From: CAADGU01 sp964581605
GTDB taxonomy: Bacteria; Chloroflexota; Anaerolineae; Promineifilales; Promineifilaceae
Assembly: GCA_964581605.1 (NCBI GenBank)
Contig: CAZOPF010000111.1
Coordinates: forward strand, 1-18,034
DNA: 18,034 nucleotides
Reading direction: 5' to 3'
Shown here: one piece after another, positions 1-6,064 of the stretch
How positions within the stretch are numbered: the stretch's first letter is position 1
Layout: every line of letters starts with the position of its first letter
Notes under the pieces: generated by a model
The model's database searches: none
What the model was told of the DNA's origin: nothing
What the model saw: the letters and a program-made list of their open reading frames with translations, nothing else
Program-made: the position numbers and the translations under genes

Positions 1-42
1 AATAGCTTCAATATACGGCCGTAAATCAATCTCCTCTTCCAC
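1..42 (-). CDS. N-terminal start of a truncated gene, possibly Wzz/chain-length-determinant type
   Basis: Only the first 14 codons lie in the window. Reading from a GTG at 42, the protein begins MEEEIDLRPYIEAI and stays open to the window edge. A Shine-Dalgarno-like GGAGAG lies 5 nt before the GTG. From memory, the acidic start followed by IDLRPYI resembles the cytoplasmic N-terminus of polysaccharide chain-length/Wzz-like proteins common in Chloroflexota, but 14 residues cannot establish a family. It is co-directional with the gene ending at 95. Existence of the gene is moderately likely; the product is a guess. Confidence 0.4.
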   Translation of the reverse strand, partial: MEEEIDLRPYIEAI

Positions 43-94
43 ACGCACTCTCCATTTGCAAAAACTAACCGTTCACCGTTCGCCGATGACCGTC

Positions 95-709
95 TTATAT
101 CTCGATCTCTTCCCCGTCCTCTTCGCCATCCTCCCCCATCACCCGCTCCCGTAGCTGATTTACCTGGAACTGCAGCGAATAGTTGAGCATCGCCCACACC
201 CCCTTCCACGTTTCCACATCCAGCAAATCCTCCCGCGTCGTCCCTTGCAGCATCTCCATGATGTTCCTGGCAATCTCCGGCGTAAATTTGTCCAGCACCT
301 GCTTCACCAGATTGATCGTCGTATCCGGCTGCAACGGCGTGGGCAGCGTTTCGTTCATCTTCTCTTTCAGCTGCCCCGCCTGGAACCGCGCCGAATAACC
401 GGCCATATACGCCATCCCTTTCCAGGTGTCAATGTCCATCAAATCGTCGGTGGTCATGCCGTCAAAACTTTCCAAAATGCCCAACTGCACATCAGGGGCC
501 AGCCGGTTCATTCCGGCGCGAATGTAGGAGAGAAAAAACAGGGGCGAATAGGCATCCGCCCCTGCCTGGGGAATGGCCGCCCGCAGTTCGCCAACTAACT
601 CGTCCAATTCAGCCAGCAACTCTCTTTTGTGGGCCAGCAATTCAGCTTCAGCCTCGCTCATAGGCGGCACGGCCGTTTCCATCTCCTTTCCCTGCTCTTC
701 ATCACTCAT
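95..709 (-). CDS. Hypothetical acidic protein with an internal duplication
   Basis: A 204-residue soluble protein that I do not recognise. I chose the ATG at 709 (MSDEEQ...) because AGGAG lies 8 nt upstream; the ATG at 715 is too close to that site, and a longer in-frame start at 742 would overlap the candidate -10 box. The protein has a Glu/Ala-rich N-terminal helix (residues about 15-45), two related copies of a roughly 47-residue segment (about 72-118 and 144-190), and a Glu/Asp-rich tail (EDGEEDGEE). Each copy contains a DL(M/L)D(I/V)(D/E)TWKG core followed by a helical YS.(R/Q)FQ..QL(K/R)E(K/R) stretch. There is no signal peptide or membrane segment. The acidic, all-helical design suggests a scaffold or binding role, but no function can be assigned. 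It may share a transcript with the truncated gene that follows. Confidence 0.8.
   Translation of the reverse strand: MSDEEQGKEMETAVPPMSEAEAELLAHKRELLAELDELVGELRAAIPQAGADAYSPLFFLSYIRAGMNRLAPDVQLGILESFDGMTTDDLMDIDTWKGMAYMAGYSARFQAGQLKEKMNETLPTPLQPDTTINLVKQVLDKFTPEIARNIMEMLQGTTREDLLDVETWKGVWAMLNYSLQFQVNQLRERVMGEDGEEDGEEIEI
140..280 (-). repeat. Protein-level repeat copy 2 of the 95-709 gene
   Basis: Encodes residues about 144-190, including LLDVETWKGV and LQFQVNQLRER. It is the partner of copy 1. Confidence 0.65.
356..496 (-). repeat. Protein-level repeat copy 1 of the 95-709 gene
   Basis: Encodes residues about 72-118, including LMDIDTWKGM and ARFQAGQLKEK. It aligns without gaps to copy 2. 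The similarity is at protein level; the DNA has diverged, so the duplication is old. Confidence 0.65.
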
Positions 710-1049
710 AACCATTGCTCCTAAACCAAAAGCTGGCGGCAATTATCTCGCCAAACCCACTTCCAGGCAAAGTTACGCCACCCCCTCATCCTCATTTACT
801 CTTAGCCACCGGGTTACGACCAGGGCCGCCACTGCCGAAATCGAGTACACCATTTTTATGCCCTTTGGGTACTGTTGGCATTTGCCTGCTTTAGGTGCCA
901 CGCATAATTGAACTGCCTCGTACCTCTCAAAAACAAGGAGACAACACGGGCGGCAGCCCACCCATATGAATGAAAACAGGACGCTCATTAGCTCGTTTTA
1001 TCCGCGTCATCCGCGCCCTGATTTCACAGAAGCGATTTGGCGAATCACT
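710..1049. other. Intergenic region without a convincing gene
   Basis: A 340-bp space between two minus-strand genes. It holds the candidate promoter at 742-770 and a short degenerate direct repeat (ATCCGCG twice, about 1007-1018) near the end of the lipid kinase gene. A 71-codon minus-strand frame (773-988) has no ribosome site or recognisable composition. I see no terminator hairpin. Confidence 0.5.
742..770 (-). promoter_or_regulatory. Candidate sigma-70-type promoter for the 95-709 gene
   Basis: On the minus strand TTGCCT (765-770) is followed by a 17-nt spacer and GATAAT (742-747). The start site would fall near 735, giving a leader of about 26 nt that carries the AGGAG site of the gene starting at 709. 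The match is 4/6 and 5/6 with an ideal spacer. Confidence 0.45.
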
Positions 1050-1925
1050 CTACGGAACCACGATTTGCACGGCGGCAGGCACGGCCGTAATCGTCAGCGG
1101 CGTAATCCCCAACAATTCCCCATCTACCCAGGTGGTTTGGGGTGGATCAGCTTCCATCACAATTTCCCGGCCGCGCCAGTAATGCAGCCCCGCCTGATGC
1201 GTGGGCAGGCGCAAAAAGCGGCCAACGGCCGAGCGCACGGTCGAAATGCTGGTGTTGATCATAAATATATCCAGCAGCCCGTCAGTCACATCCATATTCA
1301 CGTTAAACGTGAGATTGACGCCGCCAATACTACCCGCGTTCACCACAAAACAGGCCACGCCGCGCTCTTCTACCACTTCGCCATCAATGGTCAGGCGGTA
1401 GTTGGCACGGTTCAATTCCAACCCCATTTCAATGATGGAAAGTGGGTAAGCCAGGATGCCGTATCTGTCCTTTTGTTCCCGGCTGGTTTTCTGTTCCTCG
1501 TTCACACCGGAATACAAACGCAGCATGAAATAGGTGCCATTGGCTTTGGCCAGATCAACCGCTTTTACGTTCTCGCTGTTGACGATCAATTCAGCAGCGG
1601 CACGCAGTTCACGGGGGATATTCAGTTCAAAGGCCATGGCGTTGCCGGTGCCGCCGGGCAAGATAGCCATGGGTACGCCGCTGCCACGCAGCCCATTGGC
1701 AACTTCCATTTGGGTGCCATCACCGCCGTACCCGGCTACCAGATCAAATTGGCCGCTGGCGGCCGCTTCCTGAGCCAGCCGGGTCGCGTCACCAAATTTC
1801 AGGGTGATGCTGACATCCCAGAAAATGCCATGTGGGTGAAACACGTCATTGAGGGTGTTGAGAATGGGTTCATCTTTCCCCGCGGCCGGGTTGATGATGA
1901 CTTTTACTTTCTGATACCTGGGCAT
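1050..1925 (-). CDS. Diacylglycerol-kinase-family lipid kinase (DAGK_cat, YegS/DgkB-like)
   Basis: 291 residues, a typical length for bacterial lipid kinases of the DAGK catalytic family, which transfer phosphate from ATP to a lipid hydroxyl such as diacylglycerol at the cytoplasmic face of the membrane. Visible motifs are the N-terminal strand VKVIINPAAGK (about residues 7-17), the nucleotide-binding GGDGTQMEVANGL (about 68-80) and the downstream LPGGTGNAMA (about 88-97). The usual GGDGT(I/L)NE is GGDGTQME here, a mild deviation. The start ATG has AAAGGAG about 7 nt upstream. It is the last gene of a minus-strand operon, 63 bp after the lactonase gene. The lipid substrate (diacylglycerol, sphingoid base or other) cannot be told from sequence. 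Confidence 0.9.
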   Translation of the reverse strand: MPRYQKVKVIINPAAGKDEPILNTLNDVFHPHGIFWDVSITLKFGDATRLAQEAAASGQFDLVAGYGGDGTQMEVANGLRGSGVPMAILPGGTGNAMAFELNIPRELRAAAELIVNSENVKAVDLAKANGTYFMLRLYSGVNEEQKTSREQKDRYGILAYPLSIIEMGLELNRANYRLTIDGEVVEERGVACFVVNAGSIGGVNLTFNVNMDVTDGLLDIFMINTSISTVRSAVGRFLRLPTHQAGLHYWRGREIVMEADPPQTTWVDGELLGITPLTITAVPAAVQIVVP

Positions 1926-1950
1926 AATCTTCTCCTTTATGAGATGGGAC

Positions 1951-1975
1951 GCGGACGAACGCAGACGAACGCGGA
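1951..1975. repeat. Short degenerate 10-bp direct repeat
   Basis: GCGGACGAAC, GCAGACGAAC and a partial GCGGA follow one another in the 63-bp space between the lactonase and lipid kinase genes. It is one of several simple intergenic repeats in the window. No function is apparent. Confidence 0.5.
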
Positions 1976-1988
1976 TAGAAAATTTTTG

Positions 1989-3056
1989 TTAATGCACGTA
2001 CAGGCAGGCGGGAGTGGGGATGGGCGTGGGGGGGGCGACGGCCGTCAACCCACCCGTCTCTACATCCCGCCGAAACACAACCACGGTGTCGCTGTCTTGA
2101 TTGGCAACTAACAGGTAACGGCCGTGCCCGTCCAGCGTAAAATGGCGCGGCGTTCGTCCCTGGGTTGGCTCGTGCCCCACCAGCGTTAGCCAGCCTGTCT
2201 CCGCTTCAATAGCGTAAATGACCAGGCTGTCGTGCCCACGATTGGAAGCATACAAAAACTTCCCGTCCGGCGAAACGGCCACGTGCGCGCCGGTATTAGC
2301 GCCGGTGTATGTTGGCGGCACGGTGGAAATGGTTTGCTGGGGGTGCAAAACGCCGCTTTCCGCATCATATTGGTAAACGACCACCTGAGAAGTGAGTTCC
2401 GCCAGCACATAAACGATACGGCCGTCTGGATGAAAACAGAGATGCCGCGGCCCACTACCAGGCGGCAGTTGAATCGGCGGCGTGCCGGGCAACAGTTTAC
2501 CGGCCATCACATCCAGACCATACACCATGATCTGGTCTGTGCCTAAATCGGCGGCGAGGAAGCGGCGGCCGTGCCCGTCTGGCACGATGCAGTGGGCGTG
2601 TGGGCCTTCCTGGCGCGGGTCGGGGCCATGCCCGTGGTGCTGCTGATTATCACTGGCGGGGGCCAGACGGCCGTCCGCCTGCACCGGCAGCACACACACA
2701 TTCCCCGACACATAATTTGCCGCCAGCACAAAACGTCCGCCAGGGTCTGTGCTGACGTAACAAGGGGCGTGTCCCCATGTGGACTGCTGGTTGAGAAAGG
2801 TCAGGTCGCCGGTCGCCGCATCTACGGCAAAAGTGCTTACCGCCCCGTCTGCCACTTCATGCACCGCAACCAAAAAATCACCTGACGGCAAGAGGGTGAG
2901 AAAGGAAGGATTGACCACGCCAACGGCCGTAGAATGATACGCCAGCCTGCCTGTCTCCAAATCCAGAAGGTACACATAAATACCATTGGCCTTACCATCC
3001 ACATGCGGTTCGCGCCGGGTATAAGTGCCTATATAAACAGTCGCCGGCTGCTTCAT
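1989..3056 (-). CDS. Lactonase-family seven-bladed beta-propeller protein (6-phosphogluconolactonase-like)
   Basis: 355 residues of the lactonase family (PF10282; E. coli YbhE/Pgl and relatives), which hydrolyse sugar lactones such as 6-phosphogluconolactone in the oxidative pentose phosphate pathway; many members are uncharacterised. The N-terminus TVYIGTYTRRE is the family's first-blade signature. Propeller-blade motifs recur: GANTGAHVAVSPDGKFLYASNRG, split as GAHVAVSPDG plus KFLYASNRGHDS, then TPRHFTLDGHGRYLLVANQDSD and GPRHLCFHPDGRIVYV. No signal peptide is seen, so it is probably cytoplasmic. The ATG follows the stop of the upstream gene by 9 nt with only a weak ribosome site, suggesting translational coupling. 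The family is clear; the exact substrate is not. Confidence 0.9.
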   Translation of the reverse strand: MKQPATVYIGTYTRREPHVDGKANGIYVYLLDLETGRLAYHSTAVGVVNPSFLTLLPSGDFLVAVHEVADGAVSTFAVDAATGDLTFLNQQSTWGHAPCYVSTDPGGRFVLAANYVSGNVCVLPVQADGRLAPASDNQQHHGHGPDPRQEGPHAHCIVPDGHGRRFLAADLGTDQIMVYGLDVMAGKLLPGTPPIQLPPGSGPRHLCFHPDGRIVYVLAELTSQVVVYQYDAESGVLHPQQTISTVPPTYTGANTGAHVAVSPDGKFLYASNRGHDSLVIYAIEAETGWLTLVGHEPTQGRTPRHFTLDGHGRYLLVANQDSDTVVVFRRDVETGGLTAVAPPTPIPTPACLYVH

Positions 3057-3065
3057 TTCTGCTGT

Positions 3066-3911
3066 TTATCCGGCGGCTGTTTGTCCGGCGTCAGAACTGG
3101 CGCTAGCAGATGCCTTTTCCGGCGCGTTGTCACGCTTTTTGGCCAATTCCCAACCGTGCAGTAACAGACTGCCAAAAGCCACGCCCACCAGCAACAGGAT
3201 CACATCGGCCCCTATGGTGAGTATAGTAAAGATACCTGGTAATGACTCTTTGGCGGCTGCCATTTTGTCTGATGTGGTTGTCAAGCGTGCTTGCACGTCA
3301 TTAACTTTGCTCTGGGCCTCCCCGATACGGCCGCTAATCTGAGATGTGATCCCGGTAAAAAAGGCCATCGTATCACCAATGCGCTCTTCACGCCGATCCT
3401 GAATGCCAGTGCGCAGCGTGGTGATCTCCTGCTCCAGGGCAATCAGCCCATTGGCCAGATCACTAACCAGGCCAACAGCAAAACCATCCAGTTCTACAAA
3501 CGGAAGCTGATTGACGGTGGCGATGGTTTCATCCAACGCGATAACCGCTTCTTGAATGGTCACGGCCGTAGCCCTGGCCTCGCTGATGGAAGCGGCCGTT
3601 TCTTCGCTGATGTTGGCGGAAATGGCCTCCCGCACCAGACTATTTTCGGTCAAATCTTCGCCCACACTGGTGAGGTTCGTTTCCAGCGTTTGTACATTCT
3701 CCAGGGTTGTGTCCAGCCGGTCGCTGATACGGCCGAGGCCAGCATTGACGGTGTTCACGGCCGTTTCCCCCACCGTTAGCAAATTCACCGTTATCTCCGT
3801 CACCCGGTTACGGACATTCCAACTGGCGACAATACCAATTAGAATGGCAATAATGCCTGATACAGCCACCACCAATAAAAACCAACCTGTTACTCGCTTA
3901 AACGTTCTCAT
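3066..3911 (-). CDS. Two-TM membrane protein with a long helical/coiled-coil central region
   Basis: 281 residues, not assigned to a named family. An N-terminal membrane helix (about 9-31, preceded by RTFKR) is followed by roughly 190 mostly helical residues rich in Thr, Glu, Ile and Val with coiled-coil-like spacing, resembling the extracytoplasmic parts of chemoreceptor-like sensors. A second membrane helix (about 229-252) and a charged then Ala/Ser-rich tail (ELAKKRDNAPEK...) finish the protein. By the positive-inside rule both ends are cytoplasmic and the helical domain faces outward. A good ribosome site (GAAGGAG) precedes the ATG. It is first in the operon, with the lactonase 9 nt downstream and the lipid kinase after that, suggesting an envelope-related role. 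A signalling or structural function is inference only. Confidence 0.8.
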   Translation of the reverse strand: MRTFKRVTGWFLLVVAVSGIIAILIGIVASWNVRNRVTEITVNLLTVGETAVNTVNAGLGRISDRLDTTLENVQTLETNLTSVGEDLTENSLVREAISANISEETAASISEARATAVTIQEAVIALDETIATVNQLPFVELDGFAVGLVSDLANGLIALEQEITTLRTGIQDRREERIGDTMAFFTGITSQISGRIGEAQSKVNDVQARLTTTSDKMAAAKESLPGIFTILTIGADVILLLVGVAFGSLLLHGWELAKKRDNAPEKASASASSDAGQTAAG

Positions 3912-4026
3912 GGCTTATTTTCTCCTTCACCAGGGCATCTGGCTTACTGCTAAAGGCTGCTTGTTTTCAGGCCAGACCCCGTTTGTATTGTAGCGATGTT
4001 TAAGAAATTTCCTATTTGGAGATAGC

Positions 4027-5784
4027 CTATTCATCGAGCAACACCACCGGCTCATCATACCGGCGAATGCCACCTTTGGCCTGGCGTAGCAAGAGTTGTT
4101 CGTGCAGCCAGCGGTTCTTTTCGCGTAAGGACATCTCCTTTGAGCGCAACACCGAAAGGTCAGCATTCAGCCGCAACACCCGCCCTGGAATAATAAAGCG
4201 GGTAATGCCCGCCGGGAAAAGTCGCCCGCTTTCCAGCGTTGTCTGAATGACCTGGGCGACGGTGTATTCGGGGAAAATGACAACGGCCGTAAACCCCTCC
4301 ACCTCACTCTTCAAACTGATAATGTTACTGTTCAGTGTGCGATCCACATGCGCGGCCTCAATATACGTTTCCGTAAGTTGGTTCAGCGCATCCAGCCGGT
4401 TGGCTCCTAGAGCCGGCTGCACCAGATACGCCCGGTCGCTGACTGTGTGCAGGTAACAGAGGCCGCCATACTCAAACATCGCCTTAGCCGCTTCGCCAGG
4501 GAGGATCGGCTCTAGCTGGATGAGCGGCAGGCCAGTTAACAACGCTATCAGGGCATCTTCGCGTATCTGGCGAATGGTGTGGTACCATGTTTTTAACCCC
4601 AGCCCATCCTCAGAACGAATAACCTGGACTATCGCATGAGGAAAGCCCAACTGGGCCATGGCGGCCGAACGAGTGGCCCCATCCAGCACCATATAACGGC
4701 CGTCGCCAACGGCCGTCACGATGGGCGGATTGCCTAACCGCCCCTCTTCATCCAGCCGTTTTGCCAGCCGATTCACCCGTTTCATATCCACATTTTCATG
4801 GGCAAACACCCGCTCCATCGGCACCACCCGCAGCGGCAGCACCGATTCCACTTCCACTTGTTGGAAGAACTCCACCATCTGTTCGGCCACAGTGACGGCG
4901 GCCGCTTCCTGAGCCGATTGGGTACTGGCGGCGATGTGGGGCGTGGCAATCACCCGCTCATGCTGCACCAGTGCCGGGTTGGGGGCCGGCTCCTGGGCAA
5001 ACACATCCAGCGCGGCCCCGGCCAGACGGCCGTCTTGCAATGCCACCAGCAGGGCAGCCTCATCTACTACCCCGCCCCGTGCCGTGTTGATTAAATAGGC
5101 TGTTGGTTTCATCAGAGCCAGTTCGGCCGCTCCAATCAGATTGTGCGTTTCTGGCTTAAATGGCACATGCAGGGTTACAAAATCAGCCTGAGATAGGAGG
5201 TCGTGCAGATCAACGGCCATCACCCCCTGCTCCATCTGCAATTCCGGTGTTGCCTGGCGTTGGTTCACCAAAATCTTCATGCCAAACGCCTGTGCCCGCC
5301 GCGCCACCTGCCGCCCAATCCGGCCAAAACCCACAATGCCCAATGTTTTACCGGACAACCCCTCGCCTATCAAGCCGCTTTTTTCCCACCGGCCCGCCTT
5401 CATGCTGCTCACTGCCTGCGGCAGCCGCCGCGCCAATGCCAGCAGCAGTGCCAGGGCATGTTCTGCCACTGCCAGTGTATTGGCGTCCGGGCAATTGACG
5501 ACGGTGATGTTGGCAGCGCGAGCCGCTTCCACGTCCACATTATCCAGCCCGGAACCGGCACGGCCGATAATTTTCAAATTCAGCCCATGTTTGATCACCT
5601 CGGCCGTGATTTGGGTGGCACTCCGCGCCACCAACCCATCATAAGCCGGTACAGTGTCACACAAGGCAGCCTGATTCAGCCCGGTTTTTACCTCCACATC
5701 AAAATGGGCTTGCAACAGTTCAATGCCGGCGGGGTGAATCTGGTCACATATCAAAATGCGCGGTCGGCGTTTGTCAGCATTCAT
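4027..5784 (-). CDS. Fusion: SerA-type 3-phosphoglycerate dehydrogenase + ParB-like SerK/SbnI-type domain
   Basis: 585 residues. The ATG at 5784 is chosen because GGAGG lies 7 nt upstream; the open frame continues to 5919 but has no ribosome site there. Residues about 5-312 are a D-2-hydroxyacid/phosphoglycerate dehydrogenase: the Rossmann loop GFGRIG is at about 152-157, catalytic Arg236 lies in NTARGG, Glu265 in DVFAQEP and His283 in TPHIAAST. This half would oxidise 3-phosphoglycerate with NAD+ in serine synthesis. It has no ACT or intervening domain. Residues about 316-585 form a ParB/Srx-like domain (HENVD with Glu330, NPPIV, VLDGATR with Asp368) and a helical tail with GITRFIIPGR, ending in YDEPVVLLDE. 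From family knowledge, ParB-like folds of this kind include free serine kinases (archaeal SerK, staphylococcal SbnI). Glu330 and Asp368 lie 38 residues apart, close to the catalytic pair I recall in SerK. Joining the two is not a frameshift artefact: there is no stop or strong internal ribosome site at the junction. The kinase activity is inferred. Confidence 0.85.
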   Translation of the reverse strand: MNADKRRPRILICDQIHPAGIELLQAHFDVEVKTGLNQAALCDTVPAYDGLVARSATQITAEVIKHGLNLKIIGRAGSGLDNVDVEAARAANITVVNCPDANTLAVAEHALALLLALARRLPQAVSSMKAGRWEKSGLIGEGLSGKTLGIVGFGRIGRQVARRAQAFGMKILVNQRQATPELQMEQGVMAVDLHDLLSQADFVTLHVPFKPETHNLIGAAELALMKPTAYLINTARGGVVDEAALLVALQDGRLAGAALDVFAQEPAPNPALVQHERVIATPHIAASTQSAQEAAAVTVAEQMVEFFQQVEVESVLPLRVVPMERVFAHENVDMKRVNRLAKRLDEEGRLGNPPIVTAVGDGRYMVLDGATRSAAMAQLGFPHAIVQVIRSEDGLGLKTWYHTIRQIREDALIALLTGLPLIQLEPILPGEAAKAMFEYGGLCYLHTVSDRAYLVQPALGANRLDALNQLTETYIEAAHVDRTLNSNIISLKSEVEGFTAVVIFPEYTVAQVIQTTLESGRLFPAGITRFIIPGRVLRLNADLSVLRSKEMSLREKNRWLHEQLLLRQAKGGIRRYDEPVVLLDE

Positions 5785-5811
5785 CGCTATACCTCCGTGG
5801 GAAATGAGCAG

Positions 5812-5824
5812 ATTATCAGATAAT
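5812..5824. promoter_or_regulatory. Inverted repeat upstream of the SerA fusion
   Basis: Six-bp arms ATTATC and GATAAT around a single A form a near-perfect palindrome just upstream of the GGAGG ribosome site. It could be a regulator site in the 5' leader or part of a -10 region; no binding protein is identified. Confidence 0.3.
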
Positions 5825-6027
5825 AACTCACCTTTTTCGGCATGGTGCATAAAGCGGAAGTTGTCCTTTACAAATCGTTCCACAAAGTGCCAGGCTGATT
5901 TCTTGGATTTCTGAACCATGCCGGTTTTCTCATGTTTTCCAGTCTACCTTAAAGTTGCTGTTTTTTCTGTTCTAATTTTCCAGCCCATTAGAAATAGAAT
6001 TTTGGTGTGAGGGTAAGGCGAGTATTT

Positions 6028-6056
6028 TTGTTACGGCCGTCTCTCTTAGTTACACT
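6028..6056 (+). promoter_or_regulatory. Candidate promoter for the large membrane protein, possibly leaderless
   Basis: TTGTTA (6028-6033), a 17-nt spacer containing an ACGGCCGT copy, then TACACT (6051-6056). Transcription would start about 7 nt later, practically at the ATG at 6065. The ATG is preceded only by a C run with no Shine-Dalgarno sequence, consistent with a leaderless mRNA. Confidence 0.35.
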
Positions 6057-6064
6057 TCCCCCCC

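Larger units (their letters stand above)
5785..6064. promoter_or_regulatory. Divergent intergenic region between the SerA fusion and the large membrane protein
   Basis: The region separates genes transcribed away from each other, so both promoters should lie here. It contains a perfect inverted repeat ATTATC-A-GATAAT (5812-5824), 28 nt upstream of the SerA-fusion start, which could be an operator or overlap a -10 box. AT-rich runs lie around 5960-6000. A plus-strand promoter candidate is listed separately. Confidence 0.4.

Noticed and set aside
773..988. A 71-codon minus-strand frame in the 710-1049 spacer
   Set aside because: No ribosome site and a Cys-rich atypical sequence. The spacer is better explained as a promoter region.
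966..2111. A 381-codon plus-strand open frame opposite the lipid kinase and lactonase genes
   Set aside because: It lies antisense to two well-supported genes, has no ribosome site and an artificial His/Gln/Gly-rich composition typical of shadow frames in GC-rich DNA.
5203..5823. A 206-codon plus-strand frame opposite the SerA fusion
   Set aside because: Low-complexity His/Gln/Pro composition and no start signals; the opposite strand has a clear enzyme.
5785..5919. 45-codon N-terminal extension of the SerA fusion
   Set aside because: The internal ATG at 5784 has an ideal GGAGG site and starts directly at the family's N-terminus; the extension lacks any such signal and has no counterpart in the family.
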